Below are positions 1 through 6,972 of a DNA stretch of 57,457 nt, piece by piece. Each line of letters opens with the position of its first letter. The first letter of the stretch is position 1. Below the pieces are notes generated by a model. That model was given only the letters and a program-made list of their open reading frames with translations, was not told the origin of the DNA and searched no databases. A program made the position numbers and the translations under genes. The stretch is from an uncultured Collinsella sp. (GTDB taxonomy: Bacteria > Actinomycetota > Coriobacteriia > Coriobacteriales > Coriobacteriaceae). The stretch spans positions 1 to 57,457 of the forward strand of contig UQHZ01000013.1 of the NCBI GenBank assembly GCA_900541055.1. The letters are read 5' to 3'.

Positions 1-1
1 T

Positions 2-34
2 TCGTCGGCAGCGTCAGATGTGTATAAGAGACAG
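2..34 (+). other. Illumina Nextera transposase adapter (artefact)
   Basis: The bases match the Nextera read-1 adapter, ending in the Tn5 mosaic end (AGATGTGTATAAGAGACAG). This is library sequence left on the contig, not genomic DNA. Any reading frame running through it, including apparent starts at positions 18-20, is meaningless. Confidence 0.97.
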
Positions 35-101
35 GCCCCAGCCCTTTGCGCCATTCCGCGCAACCGAGCGCGATTCTCAGGCACTTCAGGCAAGGAACAC
101 G

Positions 102-985
102 ATGAACGACCGACCTCTCGTCATAGGCAAAGGAACGAAGCAACGCCGCGACAAATACACGTGGCGCTACCGTCACAGCCTCGGCAAGGATCCGGTCACG
201 GGCAAATACCGCTATTCGCCGTGGCAGACCATACATACCACCAAAAGCCGAGAGGTCGACGCCGCACTCGAAGCCTACAAGGCAGAACTCAACAGCGGCA
301 CCTACGTCCAAAAATCGAGGGACACCGTCGGCTCGTACGCAAAAAAGTTCCACGACAACCGCGAAGGAACCATCACGTCGCTCGCCTACTCGACATCCTA
401 CTCAATCGAGAACCGGACGCGCACATCACATGCGTGATGCTCGTGCTCGACACCGACATGAGAAGGGCAGAAGCCCTCGGGATGACGTGGTCCGATGTCT
501 CCGTCGAGAACAGAAGCATCCTCATTGAGCAGCAGTTCGCGGCCGATCGAAGCGTTCGCTCGCCCAAAAGCAAGAAAAGCGTGCGGAGGATCTCGATAAG
601 CGAGACGCTGACGTCGTATCTCGAATTCTGGAAAAAGGAGCAGGCCCGCGAAATGGAAGCCTTCGGCCTGGAACAAGTCAAAGGCACTCCGCTCGTCCAC
701 TCATTCGAACGAACGAAAGACAGGCATCCCCAAGTCAACTTCATGGACCTGAATGGGTTTTCGCGCTGGTTCAGAAACTTCAGCGTCGAGAACGGGTTCG
801 GCAAGTTCGAAGGCGTTCGAACATACCATTATGTGAAGGAAACTGTCGACGGGGAAACGATTTCGAAGCGTTATGAGCATAAAGAGTGGCTCGAATTGAG
901 GGATTACCTCAGGAAGCATCCCAAGGTTCGCGAGGCGAGGCATATCAGCACATATGAGAGCGAGCACCTTCCTTACGGATATTCG
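102..985 (+). pseudogene. Tyrosine-type phage integrase, degraded
   Basis: Remnant of a site-specific recombinase. The start at 102 (ATG, AGGA just upstream) opens an arm-binding domain (GKGTKQRRDKYTWRYRHSLG). That frame stops at 435-437. From about 420 another frame carries the beginning of a catalytic domain, with the first catalytic Arg context LDTDMRRAEALGMTW and later KYRYSPW-to-YEHKEWLEL type sequence. The roughly 100-residue core-binding region is missing and the frame changes at the junction, so a deletion is the simplest cause. The C-terminal His-x-x-Arg and Tyr motifs are absent: similarity fades near 980. It cannot encode an active recombinase. It marks a decayed prophage or integrative element whose other parts lie outside or are lost. 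Confidence 0.8.
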
Positions 986-987
986 GG

Positions 988-1390
988 CCTATCGAGCCAC
1001 ACCGCTACTGCCGCTACTGCCCGCCAGCTTCCGAACCAGCGGGCGGTAGCAGCACCCCGAACATCTCGCCGACAGCGCAGAGAGTCGTCGACCTGGCGGC
1101 CAAGGCCGACATCGAGGACGTGATGCTGTGCGACCTGCCCGGCGTCCTGTCCTTCCTAGGGCTGCCACCTGAGACGGAGATGCCGCCGGGCAACAAGGGG
1201 AAGACGAAGCTCAAGAAGCTCTACAGGAAGGTGGCGCCGAACAAGGCATACCACTCCGGCGAGCGCGCCAAGGATTTGATCTCGCACCTCGACATGGCAG
1301 AGATCAGGGCATCGGCGCCCGTCCAAGAATTGGGATGCAGTTCAATACGAGCTCGGGGCTCTTTTCGTCTAGATTGGGGACGCATGGCCG
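988..1390 (+). pseudogene. Hypothetical ORF remnant downstream of the integrase
   Basis: An open frame runs from about 988 to 1446 without a convincing start. The stretch from about 1090 to 1330 looks protein-like (LPGVLSFLGLPPETEMP, then a basic run and SGERAKDLISHLDMAEIRAS). An N-terminal HRYCRYCP could be half of a zinc knuckle. After about 1340 the frame runs into the palindromic repeats, so the natural C-terminus is lost. No family was recognised. The position next to the broken integrase suggests debris from the same element. Confidence 0.4.
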
Positions 1391-1513
1391 GACGAAAACA
1401 ATTTGCGTCTGGTAATAAGCGTACGAAAGCGCAATTTACGTCTTAATTCCGTACGCAAATCAAGACGAAAATCGTTTACGTCTGCTTTAATCCGTACGAA
1501 AACGGTTTTCGTC
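1391..1513. repeat. Cluster of four short imperfect palindromes
   Basis: Four 19-21 bp units lie at 1391-1409, 1422-1442, 1464-1482 and 1495-1513. Each pairs a GACGAAA or TACGAAA arm with a TTTNCGTC arm around a short centre. The linkers are A/T-rich (TAATAAGCG, TTAATTCCG, TTTAATCCG). Units are 30-40 bp apart. They sit just after the stop of the minus-strand ATPase gene, so they could act as RNA hairpins at its 3' end or as protein-binding sites. Confidence 0.65.
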
Positions 1514-1533
1514 TTGCAGGGCAGTTGCCGTTT

Positions 1534-2625
1534 CTACAGTTCAACTTCCAGTTCGGCTTTGTGCTCGTAGAGGTAGTCGCGCATGTAGGGGATGGCAAAT
1601 GAGACCTTGCCGTACGAGGGAGCCTCGATAATCGATTCTCTTAACAGGCGGCTGCGGACGGAACTCACCTGTTGAGGCGTTTTGTTTAGGGCATCGGCAA
1701 CCATGCTGGTCGAGCTCGTCTGCCCCAAAGATGCCATGCTCAGCAGATAAGCGATGCACGTGGGCGGAATGCACTGTAGCGCGGGCTCAATCACCATGGC
1801 ACAGAAGCGTTCGCGTGCCGTTGCAATGCCGCGCTCGGCTTCTTCTTCTCCAATAATCGCTGTATGTGCGCGTCTTGCCAACTGCCATGCGTAGTATCCA
1901 ACGAGTTGGATCATGAAAGGATAGCCTTGCGTTGCCTCGGCAAGTTGGCCGGCAATACCTGGCTGCAACTCCATGCCAGACGCTTCAATGGTTTCCTCGA
2001 GGGAGTACGACACTTCGGTTACTGCCACAGCCTTCAGATCAAAGGGGAGGGCACGGCGCAAAAACGTAAGTGTCTTTCCGTTGATGATGCTTTCAATCAT
2101 CGAAGGCAGCCCAGCAAAAACAAAGGCGATATCAAGGTCTTCGCCGATAACCTGCTGAATCGCAATGGAGAGCGTTCGGACCTCATCGAGCTCTGCGTCT
2201 TGAACCTCGTCGAGAGTGATGAGCAGGCCATTTCCATTCTTGGATATTGTCTGTCTCATGGCGTCGCGTAGCGATGGGCCGATTCGCTCAATATCTATGC
2301 TGCCGATGGATATGCCAGCTACGGTGGGCTCAAATCTGGCGTGTTTGGCCTGGAATTTGGGTTGCAGCTGTTCGAGAATGCGCTGGCAAAGTCCCTCGGT
2401 TGCGACCTCTTTTATGACCGTCCAGCCACGGCTTTGCGCCAAACGTGAGCACTCGTCAAGGAGGACCGTCTTGCCCGTTCCACGGACGCCGGCTATGCGC
2501 ATTAGGCGCCCAGGGGCACCAGGCCCGTTGACGAGGCCCTCATTGAATTCTTCGAGCACATCTTCGCGGCCGATAATCGTGGGGGGTGTTTTACCTGCTG
2601 TGGGCTTAAAAGGGTTTGTTTGCAT
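1534..2625 (-). CDS. AAA/STAND-type P-loop ATPase (archaeal-ATPase-like)
   Basis: A 363-aa cytoplasmic ATPase of unknown cellular role. The start is the ATG at 2625, preceded by AAAGGTGG; a GTG nine bases upstream is less likely. An N-terminal GRED motif precedes Walker A (GVRGTGKT) near residue 50, and Walker B with catalytic acid reads LLITLDEVQD near residue 140. The C-terminal third looks like a winged helix (SMVADALNKTPQQVSSVRSRLL). This layout matches single-gene Orc1/Cdc6-like or archaeal-type ATPases that bacteria often carry as mobile or defence-linked genes. No partner gene is adjacent. An unusual 10-bp tandem repeat occupies the promoter region. Confidence 0.75.
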   Translation of the reverse strand: MQTNPFKPTAGKTPPTIIGREDVLEEFNEGLVNGPGAPGRLMRIAGVRGTGKTVLLDECSRLAQSRGWTVIKEVATEGLCQRILEQLQPKFQAKHARFEPTVAGISIGSIDIERIGPSLRDAMRQTISKNGNGLLITLDEVQDAELDEVRTLSIAIQQVIGEDLDIAFVFAGLPSMIESIINGKTLTFLRRALPFDLKAVAVTEVSYSLEETIEASGMELQPGIAGQLAEATQGYPFMIQLVGYYAWQLARRAHTAIIGEEEAERGIATARERFCAMVIEPALQCIPPTCIAYLLSMASLGQTSSTSMVADALNKTPQQVSSVRSRLLRESIIEAPSYGKVSFAIPYMRDYLYEHKAELEVEL

Positions 2626-2640
2626 GTGAGCCACCTTTGC

Positions 2641-2722
2641 TCAAGATATAGCAAGATATAGCAAGATATAGCAAAGTATAGCAAGATATAGCAAAGTATA
2701 GTGAGATATAGCAACGTATAGC
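2641..2722 (-). repeat. Eight 10-bp tandem repeats in front of the ATPase gene
   Basis: On the plus strand the unit is GCAAGATATA with variants GCAAAGTATA, GTGAGATATA and GCAACGTATA, repeated at strict 10-bp spacing from 2641 to 2720. It ends 15 bp upstream of the ATPase start, so it occupies the promoter/5'-leader position. A period of one helical turn would put every unit on the same DNA face, as expected for cooperative repressor binding; copy-number change would alter spacing to the promoter. Confidence 0.85.
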
Positions 2723-2748
2723 GCTGTTCGCGGGTTCTTACGGTGGTG

Positions 2749-3429
2749 CTATTTTCCGAATGCCGCGCGGATAAAGCGCTGGGCGAACAGCTTGTTGGCG
2801 ACGTTGATGACATGGCCCAGGAACAGTGCCGAGATGGCGGTCGTGACGCCAAAGCCGCCCAGGTTGTACATAAAGATCAGCGACAACGCGAGCGAGGCGG
2901 CGACATGTGAGCAGTCAAACACGACTTTTACGTCACCAAAGCGGCGTTTAAGCTTTTCGGCAATGACTTGCACCAAGCCGTCGGGCGCGTTGGGGACAAC
3001 GACCATGTTGACGACGAGACTTACGCCAAATGCGGTGACAGCGAGGGAGAGCAGCATGGTCGCAATCTGTGTGGGGAGTGCCGTGGGATGCAGTGGGTTG
3101 ACCGCCATGAAGAGGTCGGTCAAGCCGCCAATCAGCGTTGAGAAGAACAACTCGAGCAGGATGCGCGGCTGGAACTCGCTTCGCAAGATGGCTAATTGCG
3201 CCACGATGTAGGCGACGTAGGTTGCGGTGATCCAAAAGCCGAGCGTCTTGCCAGTGAGCATGGATAGGGTTGTGGCAAAGCACGTGAGCGCGGCGACGCC
3301 CAGGCCGGATGCCGTCTGGAGACTCATACCGAGTGCCAGTACTGCAACGCCCACAAGATACATCAGCATTCTGATGACGGTATGGCACCAGTCGATGTTC
3401 TCGCCATGCATGATGATGAGCGGTCGCAT
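2749..3429 (-). CDS. YczE/YitT-like integral membrane protein
   Basis: A 226-aa polytopic inner-membrane protein. The start at 3429 has a good ribosome site (GAAAGGACGGG). Hydrophobic segments include MLMYLVGVAVLALGMSL, VAALTCFATTLSML and FWITATYVAYIVAQLAIL, with about five membrane spans, and GVSLVVNMVVVPNAPDG near residue 140 resembles the YczE/YyaS/YitT family. The transported substrate or role of the family is not well defined. Here the promoter carries the same LacI-type operator and leader hairpin as kdgK, and the leader also carries the RNA element found before kdgA. A role with the KDG pathway, perhaps in transport, is therefore inferred from shared regulation, not from sequence family. 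Confidence 0.7.
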   Translation of the reverse strand: MRPLIIMHGENIDWCHTVIRMLMYLVGVAVLALGMSLQTASGLGVAALTCFATTLSMLTGKTLGFWITATYVAYIVAQLAILRSEFQPRILLELFFSTLIGGLTDLFMAVNPLHPTALPTQIATMLLSLAVTAFGVSLVVNMVVVPNAPDGLVQVIAEKLKRRFGDVKVVFDCSHVAASLALSLIFMYNLGGFGVTTAISALFLGHVINVANKLFAQRFIRAAFGK

Positions 3430-3461
3430 GTTGCTACCCGTCCTTTCGGTTGTGTGAAAAA

Positions 3462-3587
3462 GCTGACCCGGGCCGGCAAAAGAGGGTTATCGGAGGCACT
3501 GCTGCAAAAGCAGAAAAGCCGGCCCCACGGTCAGTCGTCTAGGAAGTGTCTCGCTGTGCCGGAATGGGACTAAAGGTCCAACGAGAC
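3462..3587 (-). ncRNA. Structured leader RNA, copy 1 (before the YczE-like gene)
   Basis: Read on the minus strand, a first hairpin (3582-3587 with 3548-3553) encloses the conserved AGTCCCATTCCGG. A junction (TTCCTAGACGACTG) follows, then a long hairpin. That hairpin pairs CTGACC with GGTCAG and GGGCCGGC with GCCGGCCC, and has a small CTGC/GCAG tip; its 3' side holds the conserved internal loop GCAGTGCCTCCGATAACC. The element ends 32 nt before the start codon and is followed by CTTTTTC, so the long hairpin may also terminate transcription. The copy at 5692-5822 has the same loops but different stem sequences. Confidence 0.75.
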
Positions 3588-3610
3588 GGGAAGAAAGCAA
3601 ATGGCATTGC

Positions 3611-3664
3611 GTGGGCGATAAGATGCCAAGATGGTAGGGTGTGTCTTAGCATCCTATTGCCCAC
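3611..3664 (-). promoter_or_regulatory. Leader hairpin with conserved loop, copy 1
   Basis: Sixteen-base arms GTGGGCGATAAGATGC and GCATCCTATTGCCCAC pair with two mismatches around a 22-nt loop. The loop (plus strand CAAGATGGTAGGGTGTGTCT) is nearly identical to that of the kdgK leader hairpin at 6973-7030, while the arms differ. A conserved loop with changed but still pairing arms indicates selection at the RNA level. It lies just downstream of the predicted transcription start of the membrane-protein gene. Confidence 0.7.
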
Positions 3665-3700
3665 GCTCAACGAAATCGGTTTCGTTTGAGCCTAAGTATA
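3665..3700 (-). promoter_or_regulatory. LacI-type operator and promoter of the YczE-like gene
   Basis: The core AACGAAATCGGTTTCGTT (3669-3686) fits the LacI-family pattern GAAANCGNTTTC and is extended by GCTCA/TGAGC arms to 27 bp. A minus-strand -10 (TATACT) lies at 3700-3695, immediately upstream. The operator would therefore sit at the transcription start and block it. The same arrangement is seen before kdgK, so the LacI regulator encoded at 7165 is the likely ligand-responsive repressor. Confidence 0.75.
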
Positions 3701-3778
3701 CGCACGGGATTTTATTTGCGAAGAGAAAAACAATAAAAAGGTGAACGTTCACCTAATCGCAACAACTCGTTGGCTGTA

Positions 3779-3843
3779 GTTGCGGTGGAATAGTTCCTGT
3801 TTTTGCTGCTGAAGGCCTTGAACAGGAACTATTCCACCGCAAC
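3779..3843. repeat. 65-bp palindromic element, family C copy 1
   Basis: Arms GTTGCGGTGGAATAGTTCCT (3779-3798) and its complement ending at 3843 pair over about 21 bp around a 19-23-nt loop. It lies between the minus-strand promoter and the GntR gene. A sibling of exactly 65 bp lies on the other side of the GntR gene (4625-4689), with paired compensatory changes in the stem. Confidence 0.85.
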
Positions 3844-3916
3844 TTATGATGGGGCGGGGGATGCGATAGTATTGCATGGTGGTATTCGATTAACCGAGGC
3901 TTCATCCGAGGGCTTT

Positions 3917-4609
3917 ATGGAACAGCACCAGCATTATCAGAGCCTGCAAGATCAGGCATACAACGCATTGCGCTCCAAGATCATCTATGCCGAGCTCAAG
4001 CCCGGCACGCGCCTTTCGGCGATTGGTCTGGAAAAAGAGACGGGAATCGGGCGCACACCCATTCGCGAGTCCTTTGTGCGTCTGCGCGAGCAGGAGCTGG
4101 TGGAAACGCGTCCCAAAAGCGGCACCTATGTCTCAAAAATCAGCATGGAGCGCGCCGAGAACGCCTGTTTCTTGCGCGAAAAACTCGAGAGAAGCGTGCT
4201 CATTAAATGCTGCTCTGCCGCCACACCCGAGCAGAAGTGTCGGCTCGAGCAGATTCTTACCGAGTCCGAGTCGCTCGACCATGGCGAAACGCGCCGTTTC
4301 TTTGACCTGGATAACCTGTTCCATGAGACATGTTTTGAGATTGCCGGTCGTCACATGTTGTGGGATTGGATGAAGAGCATCAACACGCATTTTGAGCGAT
4401 ACAACTGGTTGCGTATGGTGTCACAGGATCTGGATTGGGAGCCGATTCGTCGGCAGCATCGCCGGATTCTCGAGGCCATTAAGAGGGGCGATACCGACGC
4501 GGCGAGCTATCTGGCAGAGACACACCTGCACCTGATGCCCGAAGAGCAAGGTCCGGTTATCGCCTTGCATCCCGACTATTTTGAGCTGTCCAAAGACTCG
4601 GCCATCTAA
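3917..4609 (+). CDS. GntR-family transcriptional regulator, FadR/FCD subfamily
   Basis: A 230-aa DNA-binding regulator. The start at 3917 follows CGAGGG; an upstream in-frame extension runs through the palindrome and is rejected. Residues 10-75 form the GntR winged helix (AYNALRSKIIYAELKPGTRLS, then TGIGRTPIRESFVRLREQELV). The C-terminal FCD domain shows the usual metal-site Asp and His residues (DLDNLFHETCFE, RRQHRRILEAIKRGD, THLHL). FCD regulators bind organic acids, often sugar acids. Lying beside kdgA and kdgK suggests a uronate or gluconate-type effector, but this is inference. It is flanked by two 65-bp palindromes and followed by a hairpin terminator. Confidence 0.85.
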   Translation: MEQHQHYQSLQDQAYNALRSKIIYAELKPGTRLSAIGLEKETGIGRTPIRESFVRLREQELVETRPKSGTYVSKISMERAENACFLREKLERSVLIKCCSAATPEQKCRLEQILTESESLDHGETRRFFDLDNLFHETCFEIAGRHMLWDWMKSINTHFERYNWLRMVSQDLDWEPIRRQHRRILEAIKRGDTDAASYLAETHLHLMPEEQGPVIALHPDYFELSKDSAI

Positions 4610-4624
4610 TCAATCCCCATATAA

Positions 4625-4689
4625 GTTGCGGTGAAATAGGGACTGTTTTGTGACCTAGGTGGCGCAAACAGTCCCTATTTCACCGCAAC
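4625..4689. repeat. 65-bp palindromic element, family C copy 2
   Basis: Arms GTTGCGGTGAAATAGGGACT and the complementary AGTCCCTATTTCACCGCAAC enclose a 25-nt centre. Compared with copy 1 at 3779-3843, several stem positions differ and each difference is matched on the other arm. The element begins 16 bp after the GntR stop codon. Confidence 0.85.
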
Positions 4690-4718
4690 TGCGTTGGGGT
4701 GTGACCGGGGCACAAAGA

Positions 4719-4786
4719 TGCGGCGCCGCTTGGAGGAAAAGACCGGAAGCAAGGGTCCATTCCTCCAGACGGCGCCGCAGCTGTTT
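4719..4786 (+). terminator. Probable terminator of the GntR gene
   Basis: TGCGGCGCCG (4719-4728) pairs with CGGCGCCGCA (4770-4779), with an inner GGAGGAA/TTCCTCC stem (4732-4738 with 4760-4766). CTGTTTTGAT follows on the plus strand. Confidence 0.6.
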
Positions 4787-4844
4787 TGATGGCTCGGCTT
4801 TTACCGAAGTGGCTCAGTTGAGCGCGACTGCCAGCCGATTATAC

Positions 4845-4945
4845 AAAGCGGCTCGGGGGCGTGTCGCTTCCGTCACGTTCTATCAGCATACAAGACGGTT
4901 TTGGTTCTTGTTCGTGACGGAAACGGCGCGCTTCCGAGCCGCTTT
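4845..4945. repeat. 101-bp imperfect palindrome between convergent genes
   Basis: Outer arms AAAGCGGCTCGG (4845-4856) and CCGAGCCGCTTT (4934-4945) pair perfectly; inner arms TTCCGTCACG (4868-4877) and CGTGACGGAA (4913-4922) also pair. The centre is about 35 nt. It sits directly beyond the kdgA terminator. It could be a dispersed palindromic element or a stable 3' RNA structure. Confidence 0.7.
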
Positions 4946-4982
4946 AAAAGAAAGGGGGCGAGGTCTAGGGTACGCCCCCTTT
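4941..4982 (-). terminator. Intrinsic terminator of kdgA
   Basis: On the minus strand AAAGGGGGCG, a 12-nt loop and CGCCCCCTTT form a strong hairpin (4951-4982) followed by CTTTTAAAGC. It lies 18 bp after the kdgA stop. Confidence 0.85.
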
Positions 4983-5000
4983 CACGATAGAGAGCTAAAC

Positions 5001-5642
5001 CTAGCCGCGGACCTTCTTGACGACGTCCATGGCCTCGCGGGCGATCTGCTCGACCTTGGAGAAGTCGCCGTCGGCAAACAGGGCCGGCTTGACCATCCAG
5101 GTGCCACCGCAGGCGATGATGGCGGAGGAGCTCAGGTACTCCTCGACGTTGGCGGTGCTCACGCCGCCGGTAGGCATAAAGCGGTGACCGACAAACGGAG
5201 CGGCGAGGGCCTTGATGGTGTTCAGGCCGCCATACTGGGACGCGGGGAAGAACTTGGTGACCTTGAGGCCCAGGTTCTCGGCTGCGGTGACCTCGGAGGG
5301 GGTCACGGTGCCGGGAAGGACGGGCAGCTCGATGTCGATGCAATGCTTCACGACGTCCTCGTTGTAACCCGGGGAGACGATGAACTTGGCACCGGCGGCG
5401 CGGGCCTGCTCAACCTGCTCGACGGTCAGGACAGTGCCGGCGCCAACGCACATCTCGGGCTCGGCCTCGGCCATAGCGGCGATGCACTCGGCGGCGCAGG
5501 CGGTGCGGAAGGTGACCTCGGCGGACTTCATGCCAGCTGCCATAAGGGCGTGGGCGAGCGGAGCGGCGTCCTCGACCTTGTCGAGCACAACGACCGGCAC
5601 GATGCCCAGGGACTCAAGCGTGGTGTAGAACTGATCGAACAT
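5001..5642 (-). CDS. kdgA: 2-keto-3-deoxy-6-phosphogluconate (KDPG) aldolase
   Basis: A 213-aa class I aldolase that splits KDPG into pyruvate and glyceraldehyde-3-phosphate, the last step of the Entner-Doudoroff or uronate route. The start is ATG 5642 (GAAAGGA upstream) rather than the ORF limit at 5687. Family marks are the general-base Glu42 (AEVTFRT), the GAGTVL turn, PGTVTPSE, the Schiff-base Lys130 (KVTKFFPAS) and the phosphate loop PTGGV. Length is typical. It follows kdgK on the same strand with 253 bp between them, and that gap contains a structured RNA ending 49 nt before this start, so kdgA seems to have its own post-transcriptional control. A perfect terminator follows. Confidence 0.93.
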   Translation of the reverse strand: MFDQFYTTLESLGIVPVVVLDKVEDAAPLAHALMAAGMKSAEVTFRTACAAECIAAMAEAEPEMCVGAGTVLTVEQVEQARAAGAKFIVSPGYNEDVVKHCIDIELPVLPGTVTPSEVTAAENLGLKVTKFFPASQYGGLNTIKALAAPFVGHRFMPTGGVSTANVEEYLSSSAIIACGGTWMVKPALFADGDFSKVEQIAREAMDVVKKVRG

Positions 5643-5691
5643 GATGTTCCTTTCGATGTGTGGCGCGCATGGGCGCGTGATTGCCAAATGT

Positions 5692-5822
5692 GCTGGTCAG
5701 GAGCCGATTTTGGATTGGTTATCGGAGGCACTGCTTGGGGTTCAAGCAATTCCAAAACCGGCTGCTCGACCAGTCATGTAGGGAATGCCAGGCAAAACCG
5801 GAATGGGACTGGTGGTTTTGCC
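5692..5822 (-). ncRNA. Structured leader RNA, copy 2 (before kdgA)
   Basis: On the minus strand GGCAAAACC/GGTTTTGCC (5814-5822 with 5791-5799) encloses the conserved AGTCCCATTCC. The junction CATTCCCTACATGACTG follows. The long hairpin pairs TGGTC/GACCA, GCCG/CGGC, TTTTGGA/TCCAAAA and TTGCTTG/CAAGCA(G), and its 3' side carries GCAGTGCCTCCGATAACC, identical to copy 1. Loops and junction are conserved against copy 1 while most stem bases differ and still pair. It matches none of the common riboswitch cores I know (cobalamin, TPP, FMN, SAM, ZTP, T-box). Comparison with Rfam, including the orphan Collinsella-1 motif, is the obvious check. Confidence 0.75.
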
Positions 5823-5841
5823 CGGCCGGAGGAATCGGGGA

Positions 5842-5881
5842 GCGGGCCGCAGGGGTATGGGATTGGAAAGCTGCGGCCCGC
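5842..5881 (-). terminator. Hairpin after kdgK
   Basis: GCGGGCCGCAG (5842-5852) pairs perfectly with CTGCGGCCCGC (5871-5881) around an 18-nt loop, starting 15 bp beyond the kdgK stop. There is no T-run on the minus strand, so it may protect the kdgK message or attenuate read-through into the kdgA leader. Its loop contains ATGGGATTGG, close to the ATGGGACTGG in the first hairpin of the kdgA leader RNA. Confidence 0.55.
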
Positions 5882-5895
5882 GGAATGGAGACGGA

Positions 5896-6930
5896 CTAGC
5901 GCGCGACGCGGGTGCCACCGTCGGCGGCTGATGCTACGGCTGCGATCTCGTCTGCGGTCACCAAGTTGGAGTCGCCCTTGATGGTGAGCTTGAGGATCGA
6001 AGCCGCAATCGCGTAGTTGACAGCGTCCTGCGGGTCAAAGTCGTTGATGAGGGCATGGACGAGGCCGGCGTTGAAAGCGTCGCCGGCGGCAACGCCCTCG
6101 AGTACGTGCACGTCGTGAGCAGGGGAGAACCAGTGCTCGCCGCTCTCGGCGTCATAGAGCATGCCCATCCAGATGGAGCGCTCGACGCAGGAGATGTTGC
6201 GGACGACCGAGGCGACCTTCTTGCAGCCGTACTCGGCGCAGATCTGACGGGCCATCTCGACATAGGTGTCGCGCTCCTCGATGCCGTGGGCAAGGGAGCC
6301 AGAGACGCAGGTCATACCGAGGCCAGCAGGCGCATCCTCGTCGTTGGCGATGCAGATGTCGACGAGCGGCAGGAGTTCCCTCATGGTGGCCTGCGACTTC
6401 TCGGGCGACCACATCTTGCCGCGATAGTTCACGTCACACACGGTGGTGATGCCCTTGGCGCGGCAGGCGGCGAGCGCATCCTTGCAGGCGGCGGCCATCT
6501 CATCGGAGACGGCGGGGGTCACGCCGGAGAAATAGAAGACATCGATGCCCTTGAGGATCTCGTCCCAGTCAAAGACGTCGCGCTTGGCCATGTTGATGGC
6601 AGAGTACTTGCGGTCGTAGACGCAACCGTTACCGCGCTGCGAGGCGCCGACCTCAAACACATAGGAGCCAAGACGGTCGCCCTGACGCACGACGCGCGTG
6701 GTGTCGACGCCGTAGGCCTTCAGCGAACGCAGGGCGCACTCGCCCAGACGGTTGGCCGGGACAACGGAGACGTAAGCGGCCTTGTTGCCCTGGTAGGCCA
6801 GGGAAAGCGCAGTGTTGGCCTCGGCGCCGCCGTAGCGGACGTCAAACTCGGTTGCCTGCTCAATACGCAGGTGGTCTTTGGGTGAGAGTCTCATCATGAT
6901 CTCGCCGAAGGTAAGAACCGTTTTACCCAT
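5896..6930 (-). CDS. kdgK: 2-keto-3-deoxygluconate kinase (PfkB family)
   Basis: A 344-aa sugar kinase that phosphorylates KDG to KDPG, feeding the aldolase encoded next. The start is ATG 6930 (MGKTVLTFGEIMMRL) behind AAAAGGAG; the longer frame to 6993 crosses the leader. The PfkB fold is clear from FGEIMMRLSP, the substrate-loop GGAEANTALSLAYQG near residue 34, and the C-terminal GVAAGDAFNAGLVHAL, whose Asp is the catalytic base. DVNYRGKMW near residue 170 is typical of KDG kinases. Its promoter holds two overlapping LacI-type operators shared with the divergent regulator gene, and a leader hairpin with a conserved loop. Confidence 0.9.
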   Translation of the reverse strand: MGKTVLTFGEIMMRLSPKDHLRIEQATEFDVRYGGAEANTALSLAYQGNKAAYVSVVPANRLGECALRSLKAYGVDTTRVVRQGDRLGSYVFEVGASQRGNGCVYDRKYSAINMAKRDVFDWDEILKGIDVFYFSGVTPAVSDEMAAACKDALAACRAKGITTVCDVNYRGKMWSPEKSQATMRELLPLVDICIANDEDAPAGLGMTCVSGSLAHGIEERDTYVEMARQICAEYGCKKVASVVRNISCVERSIWMGMLYDAESGEHWFSPAHDVHVLEGVAAGDAFNAGLVHALINDFDPQDAVNYAIAASILKLTIKGDSNLVTADEIAAVASAADGGTRVAR

Positions 6931-6972
6931 GGTCGCGCAGCTCCTTTTACTCGTGCGTACACCTTTGATATG

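Noticed and set aside
2641..2722. CRISPR or coding repeat
   Set aside because: Ten-base units without spacers; the frame through them gives only Tyr/Leu/Ile/Cys-rich sequence.
5692..5822. Cobalamin riboswitch or T-box
   Set aside because: The cobalamin box core and the T-box antiterminator core are absent, and the arrangement of two hairpins with conserved loops does not fit.
4659..5981. 440-codon plus-strand frame
   Set aside because: It starts in a 65-bp palindrome, crosses hairpins and terminators and reads kdgA backwards.
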